Source of the DNA: Calocera cornea HHB12733
Lineage: Eukaryota; Basidiomycota; Dacrymycetes; Dacrymycetales; Dacrymycetaceae
Direction of reading: 5' to 3'
DNA: 64,000 nt
NCBI GenBank assembly: GCA_001632435.1
Contig: KV424067.1
Span: forward strand, 3,546 to 67,545
Each line of letters opens with the position of its first letter. The stretch's first letter is position 1. The notes below the pieces were generated by a model. It made no database searches. It saw only the letters and a list, made by a program, of their open reading frames with translations, and was not told where the DNA came from. Below, one piece after another: positions 46,713 through 58,426 of this stretch. Made by a program: the position numbers and the translations under genes.

Positions 46713-47837
46713 TCAGCACACATGCTCAATCTCGCCGCTCTGGGGCACGCGGCGGCCGAGGTCGCGCCCGACGGTGCGCTCAAACACCTCCATCATGAAC
46801 CCGAACAGGTTGCGCGTGAGCGCGGCGTCCCAGCGGCCCTTGGACTGCTCGTCCCGGACGAAGGCGTGCTGGGCTTGCACTTCGATGAACTGCGTGTGTG
46901 GGGGGAAGGCGTTAGCTGGTGAGGTGGGAAGGGGAGAAGGGAGGGCGCACGGAGAGAGTCACACCAGCGTCCTCGAGCGTCTTGCGGATCAGGTCGCGGC
47001 CCTCGCGGGGCACGTGCGTGTCCTGCTTGCCGAAGATCATCTGCCGGCGCACAGTCGCAACCAATCAGCGACTGCACGGTTTGCTAGGAGAGGAGGGGGG
47101 ACGCACGACCAGCTCGCCCTTGCCCTTGAGCTCGCCCGCGCGGACCTTGATGAGCGAGTCGTCCTGCTTGCCCTTGCCGAGCGTGGCGGAGTGGATGTCG
47201 GTCGCGAACCAGCAGACGGTGGCGAGGACGCGGGGGTCGAACGCGGCCTGAACGTTGGCACGCCCGCGCATACAGTCAGGAATGCCCACGCCGGGGGAGG
47301 TAACGACGTACGCGGAAGGCCAGGTGCCCGCCGAGGCACATGCCCGTGGCGGCAATGCGGCCGTTGCACTTGCTGTGCGCAATGAGCACGTCCACACTCA
47401 GCTTGCGGTCCTCGTCGTAGCTCTTGATCTCCTTGTCGATCTTGTACTTGTTGCCCAGGTCCGTGCCCGCGTCGTCGTAGGGCAGGGCCTCGGGCGGGTA
47501 GAAGTCGTGGTAGACGGATGGGGCCGCTGGGGGGGTCAGTTCAGGTGGGGAAGGCGTGGAGAGGAAGTGGGGACAACAGGCTGACCGACGACGTAGCCCT
47601 GCGAGGCGATCTGGCCTGCGAAGCGCTCGACGGGGCCGGTGACCTGGGTGGGTGGGGGTCAGCGTGTTGCGTGAGGTGCGGGGAAGGGGGTCGCACCTGG
47701 TAGATCTCTGAGAAGACGACGACGCCGGGGAACTTTGCGTCTGGGTACTCTGGGAGGACGGGCTCGATGATGAAGACACGCATGGGTTTCCCGGTGAGGG
47801 AGTGGGGCACGTCGACGAAGCTCTTAGTGATCAGCAT
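46713..47837 (-). CDS. Dienelactone hydrolase family protein
   Basis: Alpha/beta hydrolase of the DLH type. Six exons; start MLITKSFVDVPHSLTG. Core motifs: FPGVVVFSEIYQVTGPVER, FAGQIASQGYVV, PSVYHDFYPP, the nucleophile elbow GMCLGGHLAFR with the catalytic Cys typical of dienelactone hydrolase, IFGKQDTHVPREG carrying the Asp, and EVQAQHAFVRDE carrying the His. The end is GEIEHVC. Substrates of fungal members are unknown and often are not dienelactone. The gene starts 676 bp from the divergent eL15 gene. Confidence 0.9.
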
Positions 47838-48513
47838 CTTGGCTTCTTGGCTATCCTGGGGGAGTTGGCGGGCGGTGCGAGGGCGACAGGTGAGGAGGAA
47901 GAGAGGTGGACGGGGGGGTGAGACCAGCTCAGCACGGGGTATATAACGCCCGTCGGGGTGTGAGTGGAAGTGCAGGGCCGGCCGTCCGAGACCTCGCTCG
48001 CTGGCCGAACCCGAGTGGGCCGACGCTGTTGCCCAGGATTGGCCGTGCGGCGGTCGTGCGGGGCCGGGGCCGCCGCCCGCATCGCTCCGCAGAGAATCAG
48101 GGCTCAACACGCCAGGGAGGGATGCCCCATTCCGCAACCCAGCCGTTCATTGAAACGCACCGCCACTCACGTCGGCCGCAATCACACGCGCCAGCGAACG
48201 CCCCCCCTCACCGGAAGCGCATCTCCGCGCCAGCGGAAGCAGTTTGCACTACAGCGAGATTTTGGCATTTCGCCCTCGTCGTCAGAGGCCTGCACGACAC
48301 CTACCGGCACTCCCCTCGACTACATCGTCCACAAAGTGAGTCCTTTTCTGCTCTGTTCGCGGCTGGGGTGCATCGTGCGAGGTCGGCGAGGGCCGTTGGA
48401 CCGCCGTGCACCGGCGTTGGAGGGTGGATTGGCCCGCTGGGCGATGGATGCTCCCCTCCCGCGGCGGATGTCGTTCTCCCTTTACCGCACCTGCTAACCC
48501 CCCCCGCAGAAAA
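47838..48513. promoter_or_regulatory. Divergent upstream region, DLH and eL15
   Basis: Lies between two divergently transcribed genes. It contains a probable 5' UTR intron of eL15: donor GTGAGTCC at 48,336 and acceptor CCCCGCAG ending at 48,509, five bases before the ATG. No other gene is supported. Confidence 0.6.
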
Positions 48514-49179
48514 ATGGGCGCATACAAGTACGTGACCGAGCTGTACAAGAAGAAGCAGTCGGACGTGCTCCGCTTCCTCCTCCGCGTCCGCTGCTGGGAG
48601 TACAGGCAGCTCAACGTCATCCACCGCGCGTCCCGCCCGAGCCGCCCGGACAAGGCCCGCCGCCTGGGCTACAAGGCCAAGCAGGGGTATGTTATCTACC
48701 GCATCCGCGTGCGCAGGGGGAACAGGAAGAAGCCGGTGCATAAGGGTGCGTCCTAGCTTGGTGGTGTTCTCTCCGAGGGTGGGAAGGCTGATGTTTTGTA
48801 CAAAGGTGCTACCTTCGGCAAGCCCGTGCGCCAGGGTGTGAACCACCTCAAGTACCAGCGCTCGCTCCGCTCCACCGCCGAAGAACGTGTCGGCCGGCGG
48901 TGTGGCAACCTGCGCGTGCTCAACTCGTACTGGGTGAACCAGGACGGCGTGTACAAGTACTTCGAGGTCATCCTCGTCGACCCGAACCACAACGCCGTCC
49001 GCCGCGACGCGCGCATCAACTGGATCGCCAACCCCGTGCACAAGCGGCGCGAGGCCCGCGGGCTCACCAGCATCGGCAAGCACAACAGGGGGCTCGGCAA
49101 GGGCAGCAGGCACAACCACACGCCCAAGCGCGCCACCTGGAAGAAGCACAACACCCTCTCCGTGCGCAGGTACCGATGA
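48514..49179 (+). CDS. RPL15: 60S ribosomal protein eL15
   Basis: Starts [17 protein letters not shown] and continues [75 protein letters not shown] segment, [17 protein letters not shown] and the basic end [13 protein letters not shown] single intron of about 60 nt interrupts KG/AT near 48,747. The product is about 204 residues, the usual length for eL15. An additional intron probably lies in the 5' UTR. Cytosolic ribosome component. Confidence 0.97.
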
Positions 49180-49393
49180 GCGGTGTTTGGTGTGGTGGGG
49201 CGGCTGGGCTGGGCTGGGCTGGCGATGGCAGGAGTACTTCATTTCTGTCTGTTCTGCTGCATGTTCTATGGTATGCTGCCGCATGTCGCAAAATATGAGT
49301 ATGCACGTTCCGGATACTACACCGTGTGCCCGCGTAAGCTTCAAGTACAGTATATTCGTAACCACCAGGCTCTCCGTGACATTGCAGTCCTCG

Positions 49394-51023
49394 CTACTTC
49401 GCCCTACACTTGTACGTAACCACCGGCCGGAGGCACAGCACCCTCTGCGCCACCCCCGCCGCCTCCATATCGCCCACAACGCCCTCGACAGCCTTGTACG
49501 CCTCGGGCCGCTCCTCGAGCAGCAGCGCCGGGTCCTCGCACACGACGCGCGAGCCGAGCGGAGTGTCGACCAGCTTGGCGCGGGCGGAGGGGGGTTGTGT
49601 GTGCATCTCGGATCGGGCGCGCAGCCGGCCGGCGCCGTGCGCGAGGGAATGGGCTGCGCCGTCAATGCAGTGAGCGTTGTCCGTCAGCCGCGCGCAGGAA
49701 TTGGGGTGCGGGATGAAGAAGTTCAGGAAGGGACTCACCATTCAACAGGCCATCCCCGATCGGCCTGAGCAGCCACGAGAAATCGCCCCTGCTCCCCGGG
49801 CACGGCACGATTCCCGTCCCGGTAGTATCACTCGGGGCCGCGCCCTTCCTGTGCAGCCACCGCCTTGCGCCGTGAGCGTCGTCCCCCCCCGGCCCCCCCG
49901 GGCAAGGGGTGACAGAGTTGTGCGTCACCTCGAGCAGTTTCTGCGGTTCCGCCTCCCCGGGGAGGCCGAGGCAGGCCGAGAGCCGGTGGGCGATCAGGTC
50001 CCGGTTTGCGCACGCCCAGAGGACCGCACCATCGTGTTGCTCTAGGTAGGGCGCGAGGGCCGGGGAGGAGGCGGGGAGGTATGAGGACGAGGCGGTTTGG
50101 GAGGAGAGGATGGAGCTGCCTAGGCCGCGCGAGCCGCTGTGCACTGTTTTGCCGTACGAGGGGTCAGCAGGGCCGCCGGTGCAGGCAGTCAACTTCTAAA
50201 AGTGCAGAAAGAGGCTTCTTACCCATGAGGTACAGCTCGTCCTCCGTCATGCCCAGCTCGCGCGCCCCCGCCTCGTCAGTGATGCTCTCCACCCTGCACA
50301 CTTCTGCAAAGTGGTTCCCGCCGCCGACCGTGCCCAACGAACAGTCATCAAACGCCGTCGCCTGGTGCACGCCGTACCGCTCCAGCCAGGCGCGCGTGTC
50401 CCCGGCCCAGGGCTCGTCCAGCCCCGTCAGGCGCGCGGCGAGCTTGGCCGCGTCGAGCCGCGCTGGGAGGGAGGCGAGGCGGTAGAGTGAGATGCCGCAG
50501 CCGATGTCCGAGCCGATCAGCGCTGGGTAGACACCGTCCGCGACGAGCGCGCAGCCGATGGGGAAGCGAGAGCCTGGGTGCAGGTCCGGCATGCCTACGG
50601 CTACTCTGCCTGCCGTTCAGCAACGCAACGCATACAGAGGAGGAAACGAAGGGTGCGGCCTGACCTGACACCGGGCAAGCTGGCGACCCGCTCCAGCTGC
50701 TTCAACGCCTCGTCGCTCACAAAGCTCCGCTCGGCGATGATCCGCACCTCCGCTGCGTCGCCCGGCTCTCGCAGGGGCAGCGTGACAGGCGGCCCGGCGT
50801 ACGCCTCGCCCTTGGCGATCCACACCCTGTCCTCCTCCGGCGGCAGCTGCTCGTCCTCGCCCAGGGCGACCCCCCCGCGCTGGAAGACGGTTGCGAGGGC
50901 CTTTGAGCGGAACTTGTTCTGAGCCTGGGCGAGGAGCGCTGTCCCGGTGGTGTGGGGAGGGGTCGCCCAGACCACCGCTTGTTTTGTGTGGTTGGTATTC
51001 AGGATGAGGGTTATAGCAGGCAT
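49394..51023 (-). CDS. RtcB-family RNA ligase, RtcB2-like
   Basis: Four exons, about 465 residues. Start MPAITLILNTNHTKQAVVWA. RtcB signatures: EALKQLERVASLPG, GRVAVGMPDLHPGSRFPIGC, YPALIGSDIGCGISLYRL (metal ligands Asp and Cys), LGTVGGGNHFAEV, VHSGSRGLGSSI, VTHNSVTP, WLHRKGAAP, PGSRGDFSWLL and AHSLAHGAGRL (nucleotidylated His region). The N-terminal style and the wording SFVSDEALKQLE...PGVRVAVGMPDLHPG look more like the bacterial RtcB2 group (linked to release factor homologue PrfH) than archaeal/animal RtcB. RtcB joins 2',3'-cyclic phosphate RNA ends to 5'-OH ends with GTP. Fungi use the unrelated Trl1 for tRNA splicing, so the presence of this gene suggests transfer or an unusual repair role. 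No PrfH-like gene is in the window. Confidence 0.88.
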
Positions 51024-53566
51024 TGTGGGTATTTTACGCAGGCACATTCGGCTACGTGTCGTCGGCTTATAGCGGGGCCGGCCGGTCCTCAGCCATGCTA
51101 GAGAGCAGTGAGACAGCGAGTGTTGAGAGCGCACACGCGAGATGACTCCGCGTGACAGAGGCTCTGCGAAGCGCAGACACGATATGCGCCGAGTCACGGG
51201 TCTGCACACGGAGCAGCCGTCGTTCCGAGCAGCCTCCCGGTGTACGGTCGAAGATGCCATCGTAGGGCGTCAAGCTGGGCAAGACGGCCGGGCCGGCCGT
51301 GAACAAACGACAGAAATGCCGGGATTGGAGCTCGGAAGCCTGGCCACCCGAGCCTGTGAGCTGGGCAGAACCCAAACTGGTGCACGGGCTTGCAGATGCA
51401 TTGCATTGCGCGAGTGCGTGTGTGCGCCCCAGCGCCCCGTACAGTACGGTCGGCCACGCCCCCCGCCGGCAAGCCAACCGAGGTGCTAGTCTCGCCCAGC
51501 AGTCCCTGCAGTACTGCAGTACGCGTCCAGAGTGTCTCGACCCTTCGAGACCGTCAGGTTTGCGAGGGACGCGCGAGACACGGCCGATCGCCGTGGGACG
51601 GTAATACGGTATGCGGTGGCTGGCCGTGGGCTGGGCTGGGCGAGACGCATGTGTTGAGCGCCGGTGGGCTGGATTGGAATGGAATGGCTTGCCAGCCCCC
51701 GCTGGGTCTACAGAGGACGAGTACCAGCTGCGCATGCGCCTGCGTGCTAGGCGCGAGACACGGACTGCCTAATGTGCGGGGCGGGGCGCCCCTGCCCGAC
51801 TGACGGTGCGGTGGGATGCGTGATGCGTGGTCCGCAGGATGGTCGGCGGCTGGTGCTCGTGGAGAAGGCGTGGGGGAGAAGGGTGCTTGAGTATTATAAT
51901 TGTTGATTTTACGGGCGATGATTGCATAGCGCAATGTCATTATCGTATGTACCGGAAGCGTAAGCGTTGACTATCGGAATGTCACTCGTTGGCGGGTCAT
52001 GGCGGACTGGACCCTGGGTGCACATGCGCGTAATGGGCTGCCGAGTCCCGTGAGCCCAGGGCGGCGAGACAGAAGCGCGACGGGAGCGGAGAAGCGCAGA
52101 CCCGGACGGGAGCGGATGGGGCGAGGCGATTGAGGACTGCTGTACTGTATGTATTGTATGCGCTGGAGCGGGGATGGGTTGTCTGGAAGGAGTGCGGGAG
52201 AGCCGAGCGGAGAGCTGAGAGAGAGGGAAAAGACGTGCGGTCGTGGACGAGCAGTTGTGACCAATCGGACTGGACAGGGAGGCGGCGGGCGGGCCCGCGA
52301 AGCACTGTACTTTCTGGTCGTATCATCCTCCGGCTTCGGCTCTAGCTTCGGCTTCGGCTTCGCGCACGTAAGCGAGCGAGCGAGCGAGCAGAGGGGCTCG
52401 TTCGGCCCCTGCTCGCTCCTGTGGCAGCACAGAGTGTATTGTCAGGGCTTGGGGTCTCCGATCCTTGCGTGCGAGGAAGCGCGGGGGGAAGAAGGGAAGT
52501 GGGAGGTGAGGCTGTCAGAGACAGAGTACTGGCGGGCGGATCGAATGGATACACATGGCCTGTTGTTGGAGAGGAGAGGTGGACGCGGGTGCGGGGGTGC
52601 GGCGATGCAACAATACGCACGCTCTGATAATAAGTTACGGCTTTGGGTTGTCTATTTCTTTTTCTTTCGCTTGGAGGGAGGGAGGGCGCGGGTCAGGGTC
52701 GTCGATGTCTGATGAGTGCTGATGAAAGGGGATGGAGACGGAGACGGAAGGGGAAGGGGAAGGATAAGAATTAGGAGGAGGAAAAACGGAAGACCGGAAG
52801 AGGGAAGAGGGAAGAGGGAAGAGGGCCGAATGTGGGCGAATTTGGAGGGCCGAACGGGGCGAGCGTTGGACATAACGCAACGGAGAACCGAGGGCTGGGG
52901 AGCGGGAGCAGAGGGTGGGTGATGGGTGATTGGGTATGGGTGATGGGTGATGATTGGCTGGGTATGATTGGCTGATTGACTAGTGCGTGCGGTGTGCGGT
53001 GTGCGAAATTGGACGCGGTATACATTATTGGCTCGGAGCTCAGAGCTGGGTTTGCGCCACTGGACTGTGGGAGCCTTCTGACTTGCAAGCGTTCGGAAGC
53101 GGGGTGAGGGTCGACCCATTGCCCATCGCCCATCGCCCATTGCCCATCGCCCATCGCCGCGAAGCACGGTGCACCCGCTCAAGGAAGGCGCCCGCTCGCC
53201 GTTCGCTGTCCCCGTCCGTCCCGCCAGCACTCAGCACTCAGCCCTCAGCACTCACTCAGACTAGTGCGCCTCTTGCGCTCGCCACGCCCACACCCTTCTC
53301 GTCACCCGAGCTGACACCTCGCCCTCGCCCTCGCCCTCGCTTGCTCCTCCCCGCCGCCCTTCGCTCCTCCCTCCCTCCCTCCCTCCCTCCGTGCCCCTCC
53401 CGGCCCACCCTCCATTTTTCGCCCAGCGCACCTCCCCCCCGCTCGCTCGCTCCCACCCTCCTCTTGCCCACCACCGCCCACCCTCGCAGGTCTCCTCCCG
53501 ACGCCTTCCACCCCACGCGCACAAAGGCTCAACCCTCTCCCTCCCTCCTCCCCCCCGCCAGCCCCC
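51024..53566. other. Long low-complexity region upstream of kinase
   Basis: About 2.5 kb without supported coding sequence. It includes G/A-rich tracts (52,740-52,830), a GGGTGAT-type repeat at about 52,915-52,960, a 7-bp GCCCATY repeat (53,115-53,158) and C/T-rich tracts to 53,560. This is probably a long promoter and 5' UTR of the kinase gene, with the RtcB start at the other end. Confidence 0.5.
53115..53158. repeat. 7-bp minisatellite, GCCCATY
   Basis: About six consecutive units of GCCCATC or GCCCATT. A partly complementary GGGTGAT-type array is found about 200 bp upstream, so folding between them is possible in single-stranded form. Confidence 0.8.
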
Positions 53567-53888
53567 ATGTCCCTCACCGCGGCACCGGCGCCGGTCCACC
53601 ACCTCCCCTACCCGCACGCCCACCCGCACAACCCACACCCGCCCGCCCTCCTCCACTCCCACTCCCAATCACACTCACACCCACACTCCCAAGCCCACCC
53701 TCTGCCACAATCACAGCAGCAGCAGCAGCAGCAGGCGCTCCACACCGCCCAGTCCTCCCACTCCCACCACTCGGCCGCCTCCACCCCCGCCAGCTCCCTC
53801 TACCACTCCTCAAACCATCGGCCATACGACGCAACAGGCGCAAGTGCCGGCGCGGGGCAGCCCATGGCAGGGCCCTCTAACCCTCCGC

Positions 53889-53924
<36 letters not shown>

Positions 53925-56900
53925 GACAGCAGAACGGGGCGAGGCAGAAACATGATCGTGTGCGCGTGCAAGCCCTGCCGCCGACGGCGCTTATGCCCGG
54001 TGCGTCCCCCCCTCCTTACTCCCTGCATGTCACGGCAACGGCTGACCCATGCATGCCCGCAGACGGCATCCGCTCCTACACACCCATCAAGGTCATCGGC
54101 GACGGCTCGTTCGGCACCGTCTGGCTGTGCGACTGGCACTCGCCCCTCCCCGCCGGCACCCCGCTCAGCCCCATGCAGTGCGGCCAGGGCGCGAAGCAGC
54201 GGCCAGAGTGGAACGGCAAGCGCCTCGTCGCCGTCAAGCGCCTCAATCGGCGCTGGAACGGCGGCTGGGACGAGTGCTGCCGGCTCAAGGAGCTCGAGGT
54301 GCGCATATACGAGCCTTACCGTGACATGAGCCGCATATGCTGACCGCGGACACAGTCCCTCCGCCGAATATCGTCCCATCCATCCATCATCCCCCTGTAC
54401 GACGCGTTCCTCCTCCCGACCTCGCTCGAGCTCTACTTTGTATTCGAGTCCATGGAGGGCAACCTCTACCAGCTCATCAAATCACGCAAGACGCGGCCCT
54501 TCTCCGCGGGCCTCATCGCCAGCATATTCAAGCAGGTCATCGCGGGCCTCGAGCACATGCACGACCAGGGCTACTTCCACCGCGACATGAAGCCCGAGAA
54601 CCTCCTCGTCACCACCACGGGCATCGCAGCCTACGGGCCCATCCCGGGCCGCAACGGCGCCTTCCCGCCCGGGACGAGCGCGAACAAGGGCGAGAAGGAC
54701 GTCCAGGTGATCGTCAAGATCGCCGACTTTGGCCTCGCCCGCGAGATCGTCTCCGACCCGCCCTACACAGAGTACGTCTCCACGCGCTGGTACCGCGCCC
54801 CCGAGGTCCTCCTCCGCGCCCGCGACTACTCCGCCCCGGTCGACCTCTGGGCCTTTGGCACAATCATGGCCGAGCTCGTCAACATGCGCCCGCTCTTCCC
54901 CGGCTCGGGCGAGCTCGACCAGCTCGGAAAGATCCGCGACGTCCTCGGCGACTGGGGCCGCGACTACGGATTCGACGAGCGCGGCGTCGCCCTCGGCGGC
55001 GGCGCCTGGCTCCGCGGCGTCGACATGATCAACGCCCTTGGGTACCAGATCGACGCCAAGGCGCCCGTGGACTTTACGAGCCTCTTCGACCCGTACGTCG
55101 CGCCCGCGCTCGTCGAGTGCATCTCCGACCTCCTCAAGTACGACCCGGCCCGGCGGCCGACCGCGACGCAGGTGCACAACCACCGCTTCCTCCAGGAGAC
55201 CGCGCACACCCTCCCGCCCCACATCGTCCCGGGGGCGATGCCCGCGCCGCCGCCGCTGCACACGCTGAGCCACTCGGCGAGCCAGGCGAGCCTCGAGCGG
55301 CAGGTGCACGCGCACGCCGCCGCCGCCGCCGCGCAGGGCCTCCCGCCCTCGCAGATCTCCCTCCCGCTCACGCACAGCCAGAACCAGCTCATGCAGATCT
55401 CCCCGCTCTCCCCGCGCTCCCTCCCGCCGTCCCACGCCCACTCCCCCGCCTACCCCAAGCCCGCCTTCCCGGCGGACCTCGACAGCCCCTCGCCCAACCC
55501 GAACGGGAGCGCCCAGACACAGGCCCAGGCCCAGCGCCAGGGCCCGTTCTACCCGCTCGACCCCTCCCCCTCCTCCTCCCAGATGTCGCCCACGAGCGCG
55601 CGCTCCCCGGCCTACTTCTCAGACGTACACAGCCCCTCCGCCACCGCCACCACCAGCGGCGCGGCCAGCGAGCTCGTCGACCGCATAGGCGAGATGGACA
55701 TCGACCTCTCCTATGGCGCCGGCCAGGCGGACAACTTGCAGCTCCAGCAGCTCGAGCTCCGCCGCCAGCTCCAGGAGGCAGAGATCGCCCTCCTCCGCCA
55801 GCAGGAGGAGGCCCGCCTCGCCCTCAAGCGGCAGTTTGAGGACCGCGAGCGCATGCTCATGCAGCAGCACCAGGCTGCGCAGGCTCAGGCTCAGGCGCAA
55901 GCGCAGGCGCAGGCTCAAGCTCAGCAGCAACAGCAACAGCAGCAGCAGCAGGCCCAGCAGCAGGCCCAGGCGTCAAAGGGCGGCATGCTCGGCTCGCTCG
56001 GGTTCAAGAAGCCCAAAGGGTGGGGCTTGTTCGGCCACTCTGACAAGCAGGCCCAGCCGCACGCCCTCTCCCTCTCCCAGGAGGAGCTCGCGAACAGCCT
56101 GTCCGCACCGAGCCTCAAGCGGCCCCAGTCCGGCTCGGGCTCCGCGGGCGACTCACGCTCCCTCCAGGACCCACTGCCTATCGGCGGCCACCCGCCTATT
56201 GGGCCGTATGGCCATGTCTTCTCCGCTGGGCTCACGACCCAGCAGCTTCAGCTTCAGCAGCAGCAGCTCCAGCTACAACAACAACACCAGCAGCTCCAGC
56301 AGCTCCAGCTCCAGCAGGCGCAGCACATGTCCGCCCCGCAGCTCAACGTGCCCCCGCCGCTGCCGCACCAGAACTCGCACGGCAGCAACGGGTCGAGCAG
56401 CACCACCCAGTCCGTGTCGCTCTCGAAGAAGGACGAGCGCAAGGCCAAGGAGGACGCGCGCCGGCTCGAGTTCGAGAAGAAGCAGCGGCTGCAACGCGAG
56501 CGCGCCCGCGCCCAGCTCGCAAAGCGCCAGCAGATCGCCCAGCCCCAGGAGACAGGCTGGTCAGAGTGGGACGCGGGAAAGACACAGATGATCGCCCAGG
56601 GAAACCCGAGCATCCAGGCCGTCCTCAACGGCGAGGACAAGGGCAAGCAGCGCGCCCACGGCAGCGCCGCCCTCAGCACCCGCAGTCTCGGCCGCGCCGC
56701 CCCCAGCATACGCACCTTCTCGTCTCTGCAGGAACAGGAGGAGCGGCACCAGGAGCTCGAAGGGTTCGAGGCCCGCTCCAAGGCAAGGCGAAGAGACGGC
56801 GACGGGGACCACTCGATGTCCTCCTCCGACCTTCTCTCCATCCGCTCGACGCCTACGCAGCACTCGGACTACTCGGATCCTGGCCCATCGCACGCGCGCT

Positions 56901-57400
56901 ACAACCAGTTCCGCCTGCGGGGGACCATCTCGACCTCCTCACTGCGGACTAACTCGTCCTTGCCGCCGACGAACCACGCGCCAACGCAGACCTACGGCCA
57001 GACGACGCCGCTCGAGAACCAGTTCATCACCGACTTTAGCACGCGCGCAAAGGTCGGCAGCCCAGACATGTCCAGCCCGCCCACTTTTGGAAACTCCCAT
57101 GGGCCCCCGAGCAGCTTCAAGATGGGCCTCCCGCCAATCTCTGCCCTGCCGTTGAACGGCAGCCAGATGCAGATGTATGGCCTGCCCCCGTCCTCGGAAA
57201 ACGCCGGCCAGAACGGGTTGCACCCCATGTTCCGCCTTCCGCATAATCAATTGAGCCCACTGTCCTCCGACATGGAGCAGGACGACCCGTCGCCGCCGCC
57301 GCCGCAGCAGCAGCAGCAGCAGACCGTCCTCCCGCCGTTCTCCGAACTTGTCTCCTTCTCCTCACAGGGGACGAATGGCTCGCACCAGCCTCCCCGCTGA
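53567..57400 (+). CDS. Ime2/MAK/Crk1-like protein kinase
   Basis: Three exons (53567-53999, 54063-54298, 54356-57400) give 1237 residues. A His/Pro-rich N-terminus with two polyglutamine runs precedes the kinase domain: P-loop IGDGSFGTVWL, VAVKRL with the ATP lysine, FHRDMKPENLL, IADFGLAREI, the T-loop TEYVSTRWYRAPEVLL, and YDPARRPTATQ. The TEY activation motif with WYRAPE places it in the RCK group (yeast Ime2, Ustilago Crk1, human MAK/ICK), which control meiosis, mating or cell length. The domain carries two insertions (GTPLSPMQCGQGAKQRPEW after the P-loop and one before IADFG). The tail of about 650 residues has a coiled-coil-like Gln/Glu/Ala-rich stretch and further polyQ. It is likely regulated by phosphorylation of the TEY motif. 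Confidence 0.92.
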
Positions 57401-58426
57401 TGCGACACTTGACTTCTTGTCACTTTACCTATATATCGTCAAAAGCTCAGAGGCAGTCGCCTTGAGCACAACGTTCCTTGCTTGCGATATACCTCCGTCA
57501 TACCTCAACTGACAGAGTAAGATCTCCCCCTGCATCCTGGCTCTTTCCTCATTCCGCTCGCTGTCTTATCCCTAAATCGTATTGTTGCGTCTCTGTTCCA
57601 TCCAAGTTTACCTCTTTCCATCATCACGGGATTCCCTTTGCCGCCTCTTTCACCCTAATCGTATCTTTATGTAATCCACGGCTGCTCGATGATGTAATGT
57701 TGCGCCTCCCGAGCCGGCGCACTGTTGTTAGCGGTAGCGATGTACGAGTAGCCTCTCGGCGCACGAGAGTGGACAATCGAAGCAGTAGATTTGACTTCAC
57801 CCTTCGTCATGAGCCGAGTTTTGCAGCTGGAAAGTACCGTGCCTGGGAAACTGACCACCCTCCATCCGTTGGAGCCATATCACCAATTAACTAGATTTGA
57901 TGTTATGAACACGCCTCGTGGCTTGGAGCGCCGCATCATCCAGGGTGCTTCTTTTTAGCGGCGGCAAACAAGACACCTGTTGGAGCCATTCCAGTTGCGA
58001 CTACCCCAGGGACCAATCTGGCATGGTGCTACACACGCCCGAAAGACCAAGACGCATCACTTGCAAATGTAGCCTTGTGACACAGTGACTGGAGTCGGGA
58101 TCCAGAAACTAGTGGCATCGTCAGCGGCCCAAATGAGTCACAGGGTAATGCCCGCTTCCCATAGCCACAGCCACAGTGCTATTCGCTATTATCCGTGCGT
58201 GTCGCTAGCCCGACGAGACCCAATCAGAGGGCGTAGGGGGTCTAGATCGCAGCGGAACCCGGGGACGTCATTGGGGAAAGCATAAATGGTATTGATAAAA
58301 CAGGGTCGGAGTTGCCATCGACGTTTCCGGTGAAGCAACTCTGAGGTGAGGAGAGATCAACTGTAGGACAATAGGAGTACAGGCGTTCTGAGGCAGGCCG
58401 CAGCGGACAACAGTCGCGAGGAAGAA
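57401..58426. other. Intergenic between kinase and gene K
   Basis: An open frame of 138 codons (57,478-57,894) has no signal, splice support or recognisable motif and is treated as chance. The remainder shows no gene. Confidence 0.5.

Noticed and set aside
57478..57894. 138-codon open frame after the kinase gene
   Set aside because: No signal peptide, splice sites, low-complexity bias or family motif; it is within a likely 3' flank.
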